Shown in pieces: positions 9,842 through 19,187 of a DNA stretch of 64,000 bases. The translations under genes and the position numbers were made by a program. The stretch spans positions 2,229,001 through 2,293,000 of the forward strand of contig NZ_CP097562.1 in NCBI RefSeq assembly GCF_000487995.2, read 5' to 3'. The notes below the pieces were generated by a model, which did not search any database, had not been told where the DNA came from, and worked only from the letters and a program-made list of their open reading frames with translations. Positions within the stretch are counted from its first letter, which is position 1, and every line of letters starts with the position of its first letter. Source of the stretch: Mucispirillum schaedleri ASF457. Lineage in GTDB: Bacteria > Chrysiogenota > Deferribacteres > Deferribacterales > Mucispirillaceae.

Positions 9842-11134
9842 GTGGAAATAATTCAGCAGCTTTTAAATGGTTTAACTGTGGGCGGCATTTATGCACTTAT
9901 TGCTCTTGGTTATACTATGGTTTATGGTATCATCAAGTTAATTAATTTTGCACATGGTGATATTTTTATGATAGGTGCTTTTGCAGGCTTTTTTGCTATC
10001 ACTTTAATTACAGATTTATTTATCGGCACATTTTTAGCATCATCTGTTGGTGCATTTATTTCAGAATATAAGTTGATAGCGGCTATATTATCATCTATTA
10101 TTTTCTGCGGTCTGCTGGGGATTTTTGTTGAGCGTGTTGCATACAGACCATTAAGAGAAGGTTCGCCTAAAACGATTATAGGCTCAGCTGTAGGGCTTGC
10201 TTTTATTATATTTGCAGCAGTTTTTGGAAAAGGCAGCTTTCAAATGGATACAGCACTATTATTTCTTGTTATTCTTGGTATGTTATCTATCTTATCATTT
10301 GCTTATATTAGATATGCAGGCAATAATATTAAATCTTTAAATAAAGAAAATATTAACCAAAAAATTATATTTTATACTGTTTTATATGTTACAGCACTTG
10401 TTATATTAGCATATCTTGCATGGTATTTTGATATAGAGATTATGGTATTTTTATCATTTGCTTTTGTTCTGCTTGTTTACTGGCTTGTAGTCAGCAGAGT
10501 AAAATCAACAAATGCAGGCGGCAATTCTCGTATTAATGCCTTAATAAGTGCTATTGGTATGTCTATGATACTTTCAAATATGGTAATGCTTTTAAGAGGC
10601 ACAAGTGACCAGCCTTATAGAATGGGATTTTTTACAGGCACTATTAATATTGGTTCATTTAGTGTTTCTTCATTACAAATATTTATTATTGCATTTTCAT
10701 TTATTTTAATGGGAATATTATTTTATATTATCCATAAAACAAAATTTGGGCTTTCTATGCGAGCTGTATCATATAATTTAAATGCTGCAAGGCTTATGGG
10801 TATAAACCCTGATAAAGTTATTGCTATGACATTTGTAATAGGCTCAGCATTAGCAGGGGTTGCAGGTGTGCTTGTCGGCACATATTATCAGTCAGTAAGC
10901 CCAAATATTGGTATGATGTATGGTTTAAAAGCCTTTGTTGCTGCAGTATTAGGCGGTATAGGCAGTATTCCCGGTGCTGTTGTTGGCGGCATTATTTTAG
11001 GTATTGCAGAAGTTGTTGGTATTGCATTTTTATCATCATCTTATAAAGATGCAATAGCTTTTGGTATATTAATACTTATTCTTATAATCAAGCCAACAGG
11101 TATATTTGGCAAAACAATGAAAGAGAAGGTGTAA
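9842..11134 (+). CDS. livH: Branched-chain amino acid ABC transporter permease, LivH type, enlarged
   Basis: A GTG start is chosen because GGGGA lies about 10 bp upstream. The protein opens with the LivH signature LLNGLTVGGIYALIALGYTM. It later has ISAIGMSMILSNMVML and the EAA-like cytoplasmic region around AARLMGINPDKVIAMTF. It is 430 aa, against about 300 for typical LivH. The surplus lies around residues 60-220 as extra hydrophobic segments that split the usual N-terminal helices. It forms the membrane channel with LivM and is followed 1 bp later by livM. Uptake of leucine/isoleucine/valine is inferred from the family, and related substrates such as urea or short amides are possible. Confidence 0.9.
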   Translation: MEIIQQLLNGLTVGGIYALIALGYTMVYGIIKLINFAHGDIFMIGAFAGFFAITLITDLFIGTFLASSVGAFISEYKLIAAILSSIIFCGLLGIFVERVAYRPLREGSPKTIIGSAVGLAFIIFAAVFGKGSFQMDTALLFLVILGMLSILSFAYIRYAGNNIKSLNKENINQKIIFYTVLYVTALVILAYLAWYFDIEIMVFLSFAFVLLVYWLVVSRVKSTNAGGNSRINALISAIGMSMILSNMVMLLRGTSDQPYRMGFFTGTINIGSFSVSSLQIFIIAFSFILMGILFYIIHKTKFGLSMRAVSYNLNAARLMGINPDKVIAMTFVIGSALAGVAGVLVGTYYQSVSPNIGMMYGLKAFVAAVLGGIGSIPGAVVGGIILGIAEVVGIAFLSSSYKDAIAFGILILILIIKPTGIFGKTMKEKV

Positions 11135-11135
11135 T

Positions 11136-11972
11136 ATGAGTATAGATATTGTTAATATATTAATATTTTCTGGTATTAATATTATTACAGTTTTAGGGCT
11201 TAATTTAATTACTGGTGTTACTGGACAGCTTTCTTTAGGACATTCTGCATTTTTCAGTATTGGTGCATATACATCAGCTCTTTTAATGTTAATGCTAGGT
11301 GTTCCTTTTGGTGCAGCATTAGTTATTGCTACATTAATGGCAGGTTTAATAGGCGGTTTATTTGGTATACCAATACTCAGACTTCGCGGTGATTATCTTG
11401 CTATTGCTACACTTGGTTTTTGTGAGATAGTCCGTGTTGTAATTTTAAATTTAAAAGTAACTATTCATGGATCAGAAAAACTGCTTTCAACAAGTTTAGG
11501 TGGCATTCCGGGCAATACTAATCTTATATTAGTGCTTTGCCTTGTAGTGCTTGCTACATTATTTATGATAGCATTAGAACGCTCAAAATTTGGACTTGCT
11601 CTTAGAAGTATCAGAGAAGATGAAGTCGCATCTCAAATGATGGGTATAGATATTGCCCGCCATAAAATATTATCATTTGCAATAGGCTCAGCATTTGCAG
11701 GGCTTGGCGGTGCTTTATATGCAAGCTATATGACAGTAATAAGCCCGGGAGATTTTGGATTTATGCGTTCTATTGAAATGCTTTGTATGCTTGTTTTAGG
11801 TGGTATGGGCAGTATTGTTGGTGTTATTGCTGGCACAACAGTTTTAACAGCTATACCAGAATTATTAAGATTTGCTCAGGAATATAGAATGATAATGTAT
11901 GGTATTGTTTTAATATTTATGATGGTATTTCGCCCAAGAGGACTTTTTGGCAGTATTAGAGTAAATGTGTAG
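11136..11972 (+). CDS. livM: Branched-chain amino acid ABC transporter permease LivM
   Basis: This 278-aa polytopic protein has the LivM hallmarks LNLITGVTGQLSLGHSAFF near residue 20, IPILRLRGDYLAIATLGF, and the ATPase-contact region RSIREDEVASQMMGIDI. Eight or more hydrophobic segments are visible. It sits in the order livH-livM-livG-livF with gaps of 1-15 bp, so the four genes almost certainly form one operon. Confidence 0.95.
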   Translation: MSIDIVNILIFSGINIITVLGLNLITGVTGQLSLGHSAFFSIGAYTSALLMLMLGVPFGAALVIATLMAGLIGGLFGIPILRLRGDYLAIATLGFCEIVRVVILNLKVTIHGSEKLLSTSLGGIPGNTNLILVLCLVVLATLFMIALERSKFGLALRSIREDEVASQMMGIDIARHKILSFAIGSAFAGLGGALYASYMTVISPGDFGFMRSIEMLCMLVLGGMGSIVGVIAGTTVLTAIPELLRFAQEYRMIMYGIVLIFMMVFRPRGLFGSIRVNV

Positions 11973-11987
11973 AGTTGGTGGTATGAT

Positions 11988-12761
11988 ATGTCAGATAATA
12001 CAATATTAGAATTACAAAATGTATCATTAACATTTGGCGGCTTAAAGGCAGTAAGCGATGTAAACTTTAAAATGAAAAATAATGAAATTTTAAGCCTTAT
12101 AGGTCCAAACGGTGCAGGCAAAACTTCTACTTTTAACTTAATTACAGGTGTATATACTGCAACAAGCGGTGATATATTATATAAAGGTAAAAATTTAAAA
12201 AAATATAAACCACATCAGATTACTAATCTGGGTATTGCAAGAACATTTCAAAATATCAGGCTTTTTAAACAGTTGACAGTGCTTGAAAATATTATGCTTG
12301 CTATGGACCACAGGCGAAAAATAAACTTTTTCTCATCTTTATTACCGTTTGGTGCAGGTAAAAAAGAATTTGAAAATACAAGAGAACAGGCTGTTGAATA
12401 TTTAAAATATGCAAATTTAGCAGAGTATAAAGACCAGAGAGCAGAAAATTTATCTTATGGTAAACAAAGAGAGCTTGAAATATGCCGTGCTATTGCAACA
12501 GGTGCAGATTTACTTTTATTAGATGAGCCTGCTGCAGGTTTAAATCCGTCAGAAACGGCAGGGCTTATGGAAAATATTAGAAATATTAAAAATAATTTAA
12601 ATAAGTCAATATTTTTAATTGAGCATGATATGAAGCTTGTTATGGGTATATCAGATAGAATTGTTGTGTTTGATTATGGTCAGAAGATTGCTGAAGGCAC
12701 AGCTGAAGAAATAAGGAATAATCCTGCTGTTATTAAAGCATATTTAGGAAAGGGGGAATAA
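11988..12761 (+). CDS. livG: Branched-chain amino acid ABC transporter ATP-binding protein LivG
   Basis: This 257-aa ABC ATPase has Walker A GPNGAGKTS, the LivG-specific TFQNIRLFK, signature region LSYGKQRELEICRAIATGAD, Walker B LLLLDEPAAGLNP and the H-loop in IEHDMKLV. Length and motifs match LivG. It powers import through LivHM together with LivF, whose gene begins 1 bp after this stop. Confidence 0.96.
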   Translation: MSDNTILELQNVSLTFGGLKAVSDVNFKMKNNEILSLIGPNGAGKTSTFNLITGVYTATSGDILYKGKNLKKYKPHQITNLGIARTFQNIRLFKQLTVLENIMLAMDHRRKINFFSSLLPFGAGKKEFENTREQAVEYLKYANLAEYKDQRAENLSYGKQRELEICRAIATGADLLLLDEPAAGLNPSETAGLMENIRNIKNNLNKSIFLIEHDMKLVMGISDRIVVFDYGQKIAEGTAEEIRNNPAVIKAYLGKGE

Positions 12762-12762
12762 T

Positions 12763-13467
12763 ATGTTAAAACTTAATTCTATCCAGACTAAATATGGCAG
12801 TATATATGCACTTAAAGGTATAGATTTAGTAGTAAATCAAGGGGAAATTGTAACTATTATTGGTGCTAATGGTGCAGGAAAAAGCACAACATTAAACACT
12901 ATATCCGGGTTAGTCCGCTCTATTTCAGGAAGTATTGAATTTAATGGGGTAGATATTACTCACATGCCTACAGATAAAATTGTTGAAAGCGGGCTTATTC
13001 AAGTGCCAGAAGGCAGGGAAATATTTCCAAACTTAACAGTTATGGAAAACCTTAAATTAGGTGCTTTTTTAAGAAAAGATAAGCAAGGCATAAAAGAAGA
13101 TATAGAAAAAGTTACAACATTTTTTCCACGCCTTGCAGAGCGTTTTAGTCAGCTTGGCGGCACATTATCTGGTGGCGAACAGCAGATGCTGGCAATTGCA
13201 AGAGCATTAATGAGTAAACCAAAATTATTATTAATGGATGAGCCTTCTTTAGGGTTAGCACCTATATTTGTGCAGGATATTTTTAATATTGTTCAAAAGA
13301 TTAATGAGCAGGGCACAACAGTATTACTTGTAGAGCAGAATGCAACACTTGCTCTTTCTATTGCTCATAGAGGCTATGTAATGGAAACAGGCAATATAGT
13401 AATGGAAGATAAAGCATGCAATTTAATGGATAATGAAAGTGTAAAAGCTGCATATCTTGGTTTTTAA
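12763..13467 (+). CDS. livF: Branched-chain amino acid ABC transporter ATP-binding protein LivF
   Basis: This 234-aa ABC ATPase has Walker A GANGAGKSTT, the LivF motif VPEGREIFPNLTV, signature LSGGEQQMLAIARALM, Walker B LLLMDEPSLGLAP and VEQNATLAL. It is the last gene of the liv operon. No LivJ/K-type periplasmic binding protein lies before livH or after livF, so the substrate-binding subunit must be encoded elsewhere. Confidence 0.96.
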   Translation: MLKLNSIQTKYGSIYALKGIDLVVNQGEIVTIIGANGAGKSTTLNTISGLVRSISGSIEFNGVDITHMPTDKIVESGLIQVPEGREIFPNLTVMENLKLGAFLRKDKQGIKEDIEKVTTFFPRLAERFSQLGGTLSGGEQQMLAIARALMSKPKLLLMDEPSLGLAPIFVQDIFNIVQKINEQGTTVLLVEQNATLALSIAHRGYVMETGNIVMEDKACNLMDNESVKAAYLGF

Positions 13468-13642
13468 CAAACTGAAATTATATTATAATCATAATTATTT
13501 TACTAACAGAAAAGTTTTAATGCTTTTATATAAAATTTATAATTGGATGTTTATTATGGAAATATATTAATATTGCAGCAGTTCTATATTTTTATGTATT
13601 TTTAATAATACATTGTAAAATATAAAATGACGGGTTAAATAT

Positions 13643-13657
13643 ATACTATTTTAGTAT
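13643..13657. promoter_or_regulatory. Small perfect palindrome upstream of lipoprotein gene
   Basis: ATACTA-TTT-TAGTAT is an exact inverted repeat 35 bp before the lipoprotein ATG, inside the 224-bp gap after livF. It could be an operator or may be chance in AT-rich DNA. Nothing else stands out in this gap. Confidence 0.25.
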
Positions 13658-13691
13658 TTTATAAATAATAAACTTATGATAGGAAAAATTA

Positions 13692-14417
13692 ATGAAAAAA
13701 ATATTTTTATTATTTAGTATTGCAGTATTTTTGTATTTATTTACAGGATGTTTGGAAGAAACATCATTATTTAATGCAGATTTTCCACCATTTAATAATA
13801 TTCCAGATAAATTTCAAGGTTTTTCAGGCACATATAAGGTCACATTTTTTGGTTCAGAATTTACAAGGGGAAATATTGTTAGTAATGCAGAACTGCTTAA
13901 TACATATAATGATTATTATGTTACTAATAACTGCCAGAAAGCTAAGGAGCTTTTCCCTGATATTATCAATAAAAATGGAAAAAATCAATGTGATGAATCT
14001 ACGGAAATTAATTTATTAACTGATAATGCAGTCATATATGTATTTAATAATCAAATTTCTTTAAAGATAAAAATACAGGCAGCAAAGGGCATAGCATATA
14101 AATATTTAACTTATAAATACCAGTATATTACTTTTGCCCCATCTGATGATTTAAAGGGTAATGAAATAGAAGAATATTATTATGATTCAGTAAATAATGA
14201 TATATCTGTTACAGCATATAAACACTCAGATGATAACCATATGATTACAAAACAAGATGAAAAAACTGTTAAAATAGAAGTAATTTATAATAGAAAAGAT
14301 ATTAATCTGGATACACCAGGCGATAGTATAAATGTTAAAACAAAAAATACATTTATACTAGAAAAATTAGATAATAATACTATTGAACTTATCAATAATA
14401 ATGATTATTCTTTTTAA
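13692..14417 (+). CDS. Hypothetical lipoprotein
   Basis: This 241-aa protein has a type II signal peptide: charged MKK, a hydrophobic stretch to about residue 18, and lipobox LFTGC with the acylated cysteine near residue 19. The mature part is acidic and rich in Asn, Asp and Tyr, with predicted beta character and no motif I recognise. GGAAAAA before the ATG is a weak ribosome site. It stands alone between the liv operon and the IS element. Function unknown; location in the inner or outer membrane is inferred only from the lipobox. Confidence 0.75.
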   Translation: MKKIFLLFSIAVFLYLFTGCLEETSLFNADFPPFNNIPDKFQGFSGTYKVTFFGSEFTRGNIVSNAELLNTYNDYYVTNNCQKAKELFPDIINKNGKNQCDESTEINLLTDNAVIYVFNNQISLKIKIQAAKGIAYKYLTYKYQYITFAPSDDLKGNEIEEYYYDSVNNDISVTAYKHSDDNHMITKQDEKTVKIEVIYNRKDINLDTPGDSINVKTKNTFILEKLDNNTIELINNNDYSF

Positions 14418-14507
14418 TATTCATTTAATAAATTTTTATAAAATATTAAAATATCTATATTTATGAACTTACCCAAAAAAGTTGGACAAGCCATATAAGG
14501 AGATTAT

Positions 14508-15060
14508 ATGGTAAGAAAATACAGCTATGAGTTTAAGAAGTTTATAGTTTATAGTGACAGTCTTAGAAAGCGGTATAATGAGTGCCAGTGAATTATCAAG
14601 ACGCTTAAAAATACATAAAGGAGTAGTATGCAGAATATATAATAAATATAAGTGTTTAGGAGATGAAGGTTTAAAATATACCTACACTCGTAAAAAATAT
14701 ACAATTGAATTTAAAATAAAAGTGTTAAAGTATAAGTTAGAAAATAATTTAACTTATGAACAGGCATCATTACACTTTAATATTCCATCATCTAAAGTAA
14801 TATATGACTGGAATAAGTTTTGCAGTAAGTTTATTGGAGATAATATGTCAGATAAGAATATCCTGAACATTAAAAAGAGTAAACACTCAAACTCTACTGA
14901 TATTAAACTCACTAAATCAGAGTATAGTGAAGAAGTAAGACAATTAAAAGAGAGAATATCAGAACTTGAAAAAGAGCTTTATTACAAGTCAGCGGAGACT
15001 GCATATTTAAAAAAGCTGGAAGCCTTAATGCAGGAGAAGCAGGAGAAAAGACAGAAATAA
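14508..15060 (+). pseudogene. IS3-family transposase orfA, frameshifted
   Basis: The gene should start at ATG 14508, preceded by AAGGAG, and read VRKYSYEFKKFIV then TVLESGIMSASELSRR. A 7-bp tandem duplication, TTTATAG twice at 14541-14554, shifts the frame by one base after KKF, so the start is separated from the rest. Removing one copy restores a continuous protein of about 181 aa with a helix-turn-helix domain and a C-terminal coiled coil (LKERISELEKELYYKSAETA). Ending at 15060, it could feed orfB by -1 frameshifting near GAAAAG, because the -1 frame is open across the junction. The damage probably abolishes transposase synthesis. Confidence 0.85.
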
Positions 15061-15062
15061 TA

Positions 15063-15886
15063 ATGTCATTAAGGCAATACTACAAATTAGATACTCTGTT
15101 GTTAGCAAGTAATATGAAACGAAGCACATACTATTATAATATTAAAATGCTTATAAAATAGATAAATATGCATCAGCGAAGACAGCAATATTAGAGATAT
15201 ATGAAAAGTCTAATAAGACTTACGGCTATCCAAGAATATCAAAGGCATTAGAGAAACTGGGTTATACTTATGACAGGAAGACCGTGTATAAATTGATGAA
15301 AGAACTAAAAATATCATCAATAATCAGAATTAAAAGGAGGTATAAAAGAGGTAAACTAAGCTGTATATGTGAGAATAAATTAAATAGAGAATTTACAAGT
15401 GATAGACCATGTTTAAAATGGGTAACAGATGTAACAGAGATAAAAATAAATAATGAGAAGTTGAACTTATCAGTCATAATGGATTTATATAACAGAGAAG
15501 TCAAAGCATACAGCATAAGTAAATATAATAATGAAGATATGGTAATTGATAGTTTAAAGCAGGCAATATGTAAGACACAAGATTTAACAGGTTTAATGAT
15601 ACATTCAGACCAGGGTATATTATATCAGGCTAATCAATTTAGAAAGTTATTAAAGGAAAATAATATAGAGCAGAGTATGTCAAGGCGTGGCAACTGCTAT
15701 GATAATGCTGTTATGGAAAGTTTCTTTGCTACTTTAAAATGTGAATTTGTTTATATAAACAAATTTGAAAATACTGAACAGTTTAAATATGAACTTGAAA
15801 AATATATTGATTTCTATAATAATTACAGAATCAAAGCCAATGGACTTACTCCATTACAGGATAATAAATTTATTAAGGTGGCTTAG
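15063..15886 (+). pseudogene. IS3-family transposase orfB (DDE integrase), frameshifted
   Basis: From ATG 15063 the frame reads MSLRQYYKLDTLLLASNMKR to KMLIK, then stops at 15156-15161. The protein resumes in another frame as KIDKYASAKTAILEIYEKS, consistent with loss of one base near 15150. The rest is intact: TYGYPRI, then the DDE triad in WVTDVTEIK, IHSDQG and DNAVMESFFATLKCE. The family cleaves and joins IS ends in cis. This copy is unlikely to make an active protein, although the catalytic core itself is unbroken. Confidence 0.85.
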
Positions 15887-15942
15887 TTCAAAATTTTCGG
15901 GTAAGTTCATTCATATACCTTAAATTATCAAAAAAATAGTTG

Positions 15943-15971
15943 TTGTATTAAATTAAAAACAGGTATATAAT
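15943..15971 (+). promoter_or_regulatory. Sigma-70-type promoter of mgsA
   Basis: TTGTAT and TATAAT are separated by 17 bp, 43 bp before the mgsA start and just outside the IS right end. Confidence 0.5.
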
Positions 15972-16013
15972 CATTTATTTAAAATAATATATCTATAAGG
16001 AGTTATTTAAGGT

Positions 16014-16469
16014 ATGAAAAAAATCAAATCTATTGGTCTTGTAGCTCATGATGCAAGAAAAAGAGATATGGTGGAATGGGTAGAATTTAACTACAAAAGA
16101 TTAATGCCACATAAATTAATATGTACAGGCACAACTGGCCGTTTAGTAGAAGAAGTATTTTTACGCAGAGAGCCAGATAAAGCATCTGATATTATTAAGT
16201 TAAAATCAGGTCCACTTGGCGGCGACCAGCAAATGGGCTCTTTAATAGCAAGTGGGCATGTAGATATTTTAATATTTTTTATAGACCCTATGACTACTCA
16301 GCCACATGATGTGGATATTAAAGCATTAGAGCGTTTATGTTCAGTGTATAATGTAGTAATCGCATGCACTCGTTCAACTGCAGATTTTGTTATATCTTCT
16401 CACCTTTTTGAAGAAGATTATGAGCCTGTAACTATTGATTATACAAACTACCTTACTCGTAATGTATAA
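16014..16469 (+). CDS. mgsA: Methylglyoxal synthase
   Basis: This 151-aa cytosolic enzyme converts dihydroxyacetone phosphate to methylglyoxal and phosphate, a bypass of lower glycolysis when phosphate is limiting. Diagnostic motifs are IGLVAHDARKRDMVEW with the conserved histidine, CTGTTGRLV, GPLGGDQQMG with the catalytic aspartate, and DPMTTQPHDVDIKAL. Length matches the family and AAGGAG precedes the ATG. It is a single gene with its own likely promoter. Confidence 0.97.
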   Translation: MKKIKSIGLVAHDARKRDMVEWVEFNYKRLMPHKLICTGTTGRLVEEVFLRREPDKASDIIKLKSGPLGGDQQMGSLIASGHVDILIFFIDPMTTQPHDVDIKALERLCSVYNVVIACTRSTADFVISSHLFEEDYEPVTIDYTNYLTRNV

Positions 16470-16550
16470 TTTTTTCAGCTTTATTTGTAACTATTCATAT
16501 ATTAATGCGTCTTATGCTTTATAGGATATAGGTATTATAAGGAGTTACAA

Positions 16551-16979
16551 ATGAAGCACATATCTTTTTTACTATTACTTTTCAGTATTTTTCTTGCAGG
16601 TGTAAATTTTGCAATGGCAGATGATTTTTATTACAGTGGTTCGCCATCATATAATCCATACAATGGTTATACAGTTATGAGCCTGCCACCACCACCTCCA
16701 ATGAGCTCTGTGCCTTTTTATGTTAGAGATGATTATGATGATTATATAGAAGATTATTATAAATGTATATTAGGTTATGAGTATAAAGGTCTAACTTGCA
16801 GATATTGGAGAAATTATGCAGAAAAAAATGGTTTTTATCAAAAAACTACACCAATTCAGGGCAGTAATACTCAAAATAATATGCAGAATAATAGTAATAC
16901 TAAACCAAATAATAATCAAAATACTCAGCAAACTGACAGTGTTAAGAATGTGCCTGAGCCATATACCCCTCAGCATTAA
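16551..16979 (+). CDS. Small secreted Pro/Asn/Gln-rich protein
   Basis: This 142-aa protein begins with a clear signal peptide (residues 1-24, cleavage after AMA), and AAGGAG precedes the ATG. The mature part is low complexity: a PPPPPP-like patch, a DYDDYIEDYY acidic-tyrosine patch with two cysteines around CILGYEYKGLTC, then an Asn/Gln-rich tail. No family is recognised. It is a probable periplasmic or surface protein and is followed at once by a terminator. Confidence 0.7.
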   Translation: MKHISFLLLLFSIFLAGVNFAMADDFYYSGSPSYNPYNGYTVMSLPPPPPMSSVPFYVRDDYDDYIEDYYKCILGYEYKGLTCRYWRNYAEKNGFYQKTTPIQGSNTQNNMQNNSNTKPNNNQNTQQTDSVKNVPEPYTPQH

Positions 16980-16986
16980 GTTTTAT

Positions 16987-17022
16987 AGCTGCTGAAAATC
17001 AAATTGTTTCAGCAGCTTTTTT
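16987..17022 (+). terminator. Rho-independent terminator
   Basis: AGCTGCTGAAA and TTTCAGCAGCT form a perfect 11-bp stem with a 9-nt loop, followed by a T run. It ends the mgsA-side transcripts before the lptG-like gene. Confidence 0.92.
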
Positions 17023-17089
17023 AATTGAATTATTTTTATTTTTATAGTATAAGTCCTTGTAGTTTTATCAAAAATATTCAGGGTTATTT

Positions 17090-18175
17090 GTGAGTAAATT
17101 CAGCTTGTATTTATTAAAATTATTTTTGAAAAATTTAGCTGTTGTATCTTTATTTGTTATGATACTTCTGTGGCTTTCTTCTGCTTATGGAAACCTTAAT
17201 ATATTAGACGGATATGACTATTCTGCTGTTGATTTTATTGTGGTAGGGATATACAGTACGATTTTGGGAATTAATCCTATTATACCGATAATTATTTCTG
17301 TAAGTATTATTGTTACAATGATAATACTCATGCGTAGTAATGAGCTGCTTGCATATATGGTTATAGGCGGCTCTCTTGCAAGGCTTTCTATTCCCCTTGT
17401 TTTAATAGGTGTAGTTATAAGCTCTTTTATGTTGTTTATGGACTATAAGGCTGTTCCAGAAGTACGTGAAGTCCGTGAAAATATGTTAAAAACTATGCGT
17501 GATATGCCTGTATCAAATAATGCCAGTGGCTTTTATGATACATGGTTTTTAGATAAAAATCAGGTTATTACCCATATATCTCTTGTTTCTATATCAGAAA
17601 AAACTATCTATGGTGTTGATGAATATATATTAGATAAAAATGGCAGAATATCTAATATTAATAAAACAGAAAAACTTGTAAAAGAAGATGATAAGTGGGT
17701 TGCATATAATACTCAGCAGATGAGTATATTAAGCAATCCGCCTGAAATTAAACATATTGATAGAAATGTATTAAATGATGATTCGTGGGACAGGCTTATA
17801 TCTATATCTACCAGTGATATTCGTGCATATACACCTACTGAGTTATATACATTAATACAGCTTTTCAGAGAAAAGGGTATAAATACTGATACATTAGAGC
17901 TTAATTTATACTATAAATTTGCCTATGCAGTTTCTGTTATAGTTTTGATTATTTTGCTTTATCCTATATCTATTAATTTTTCAAGAAATTATTCTATTGT
18001 AAAAAATGCGTCTCTTACATTTTCAATTTCACTTGTATTTATATTAGTGCAGCACAGCAGCCGCTCACTTGGTTCAAGTGGGATTATACCCCCAATTGCT
18101 GCAACATTTGGACCTATTATCATATTTTTATGTATTGGAATATTTCTAATATATTATAGAAGTCTTGCAAAATAA
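17090..18175 (+). CDS. LptF/LptG family permease (YjgP/YjgQ)
   Basis: This 361-aa protein has six membrane segments, three N-terminal (about 12-35, 50-80, 97-118) and three C-terminal (about 275-355), around a periplasmic beta-jellyroll-like domain. This is the LptF/G layout. Family features are MRSNELLAYMVIGGSLAR (the coupling helix contacting the LptB ATPase) and the C-terminal SRSLGSSGIIPPIAA. Start is a GTG at 17090. LptFG extract LPS from the inner membrane for export. Only one of the pair is here, and assignment to F or G is uncertain. It lies upstream of glycan-transfer genes. Confidence 0.9.
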   Translation: MSKFSLYLLKLFLKNLAVVSLFVMILLWLSSAYGNLNILDGYDYSAVDFIVVGIYSTILGINPIIPIIISVSIIVTMIILMRSNELLAYMVIGGSLARLSIPLVLIGVVISSFMLFMDYKAVPEVREVRENMLKTMRDMPVSNNASGFYDTWFLDKNQVITHISLVSISEKTIYGVDEYILDKNGRISNINKTEKLVKEDDKWVAYNTQQMSILSNPPEIKHIDRNVLNDDSWDRLISISTSDIRAYTPTELYTLIQLFREKGINTDTLELNLYYKFAYAVSVIVLIILLYPISINFSRNYSIVKNASLTFSISLVFILVQHSSRSLGSSGIIPPIAATFGPIIIFLCIGIFLIYYRSLAK

Positions 18176-18251
18176 AATATGAAAACTAGAAAACTCTTTT
18201 ACTTATCAATAAAATATGGTATATAATTTTGGTAATTAAATGGAGGAATAA

Positions 18252-19187
18252 ATGGGGCAAAAGTTAAAGTTTGCAGTTCGTCTTTTAGTTAGTATTTTTT
18301 TGCTTGGTATTTTAATATATATTGCAGGTCCTGCACAAATATATAAGGAATTAATAAACAGCAGACTAGATTATAATTTTGCAGGCTTCATTTTAATATT
18401 AACAGGCACTTTTGTTGCTGTATACCGCTGGTATATAATTATGAATGAGCTTGATTTTCCTAAAACTCCATTTTTATTTTATTTTAAAAGTTATTTCAGG
18501 GGTATATTTTTTAATCAGCTGCTGCCTTCATCTATTGGCGGCGATGCTGTTAAAGTAATAGATACAGCAAAACAGTTAGGATGTAAAAAACGGGAAGCAT
18601 TTGTTGGTGTATTAATAGACAGAGGGCTTGGTATTGCAGGTATTTTCCTTTTAAACCTTATTTTTAACAATATGGCACAAGGTTTTCTGCCAAAATCAAG
18701 CTATTATATATTAAATATAATATCTTTTTCTGGGACAGCAGGTTTTATTGTTTTTATGTTTTTGCATAAAATAGAATATTTAAACAGATTTAAATTTTAT
18801 CAAGTTATAAGTATTCCATCAAAAGCACTATGGACTGTTATGGCTGGTTTTAAAAAAACTTTTTTGCAGGTAATCTTGTCATTATCTATACATATATTTA
18901 CTTTTGCAGGTGTATATATGATAGCAAGGGCTTTTGGGGTGGATTTGCCGCTCTATGCTTTTATGGTAATAATGCCGCCTGTAATACTGCTTACAATTAT
19001 CCCTATTTCGCTTGCAGGCTGGGGTGTTAGAGAAGTCAGTATGGTAAGCCTTTTAAGTTATTCTGGTATTGCTCAGGAAACTGCTTTATCTATATCTATT
19101 ATTTTTGGATTTACTTATGTAATACAAGGTCTTCTTGGATTATATTTTTTTATAAACAGTAAAAAGGAGATAAATAATGAAAGTTGA
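18252..19187 (+). CDS. YbhN/AglD-like flippase-type membrane protein
   Basis: This 311-aa protein with about eight membrane helices belongs to the UPF0104 / lysylphosphatidylglycerol-synthase-TM superfamily. Landmarks are YFRGIFFNQLLPSSIGGDAV, GVLIDRGLGIAGIF and IPISLAGWGVREVSMVSL. A strong GGAGG precedes the ATG. In cell-envelope clusters such proteins are linked to lipid or polyprenyl-linked glycan movement. It overlaps the following glycosyltransferase gene by 11 bp, indicating coupled translation and a common pathway. Substrate unknown. Confidence 0.85.
   Translation: MGQKLKFAVRLLVSIFLLGILIYIAGPAQIYKELINSRLDYNFAGFILILTGTFVAVYRWYIIMNELDFPKTPFLFYFKSYFRGIFFNQLLPSSIGGDAVKVIDTAKQLGCKKREAFVGVLIDRGLGIAGIFLLNLIFNNMAQGFLPKSSYYILNIISFSGTAGFIVFMFLHKIEYLNRFKFYQVISIPSKALWTVMAGFKKTFLQVILSLSIHIFTFAGVYMIARAFGVDLPLYAFMVIMPPVILLTIIPISLAGWGVREVSMVSLLSYSGIAQETALSISIIFGFTYVIQGLLGLYFFINSKKEINNES

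Larger units (their letters stand above)
14464..15909 (+). mobile_element. IS3-family (IS150-type) insertion sequence, inactivated
   Basis: The 1446-bp element is bounded by inverted repeats of about 24 bp. The left end starts TGAACTTACCCAAAAAAG; the right end, read on the minus strand, starts TGAACTTACCCGAAAATT. Inside are an orfA with a helix-turn-helix and leucine-zipper-like tail and an orfB with the DDE core, in the IS150 arrangement. Both frames are damaged (see separate entries). A clean 3-4 bp target duplication is not visible: the flanks are ttta and ttca. Solo ends of a closely related element lie at 30891 and 41311. Confidence 0.92.

Noticed and set aside
14460-15913. Target-site duplication of the IS
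   Set aside because: The flanks ttta and ttca agree only partly, so no duplication is claimed.
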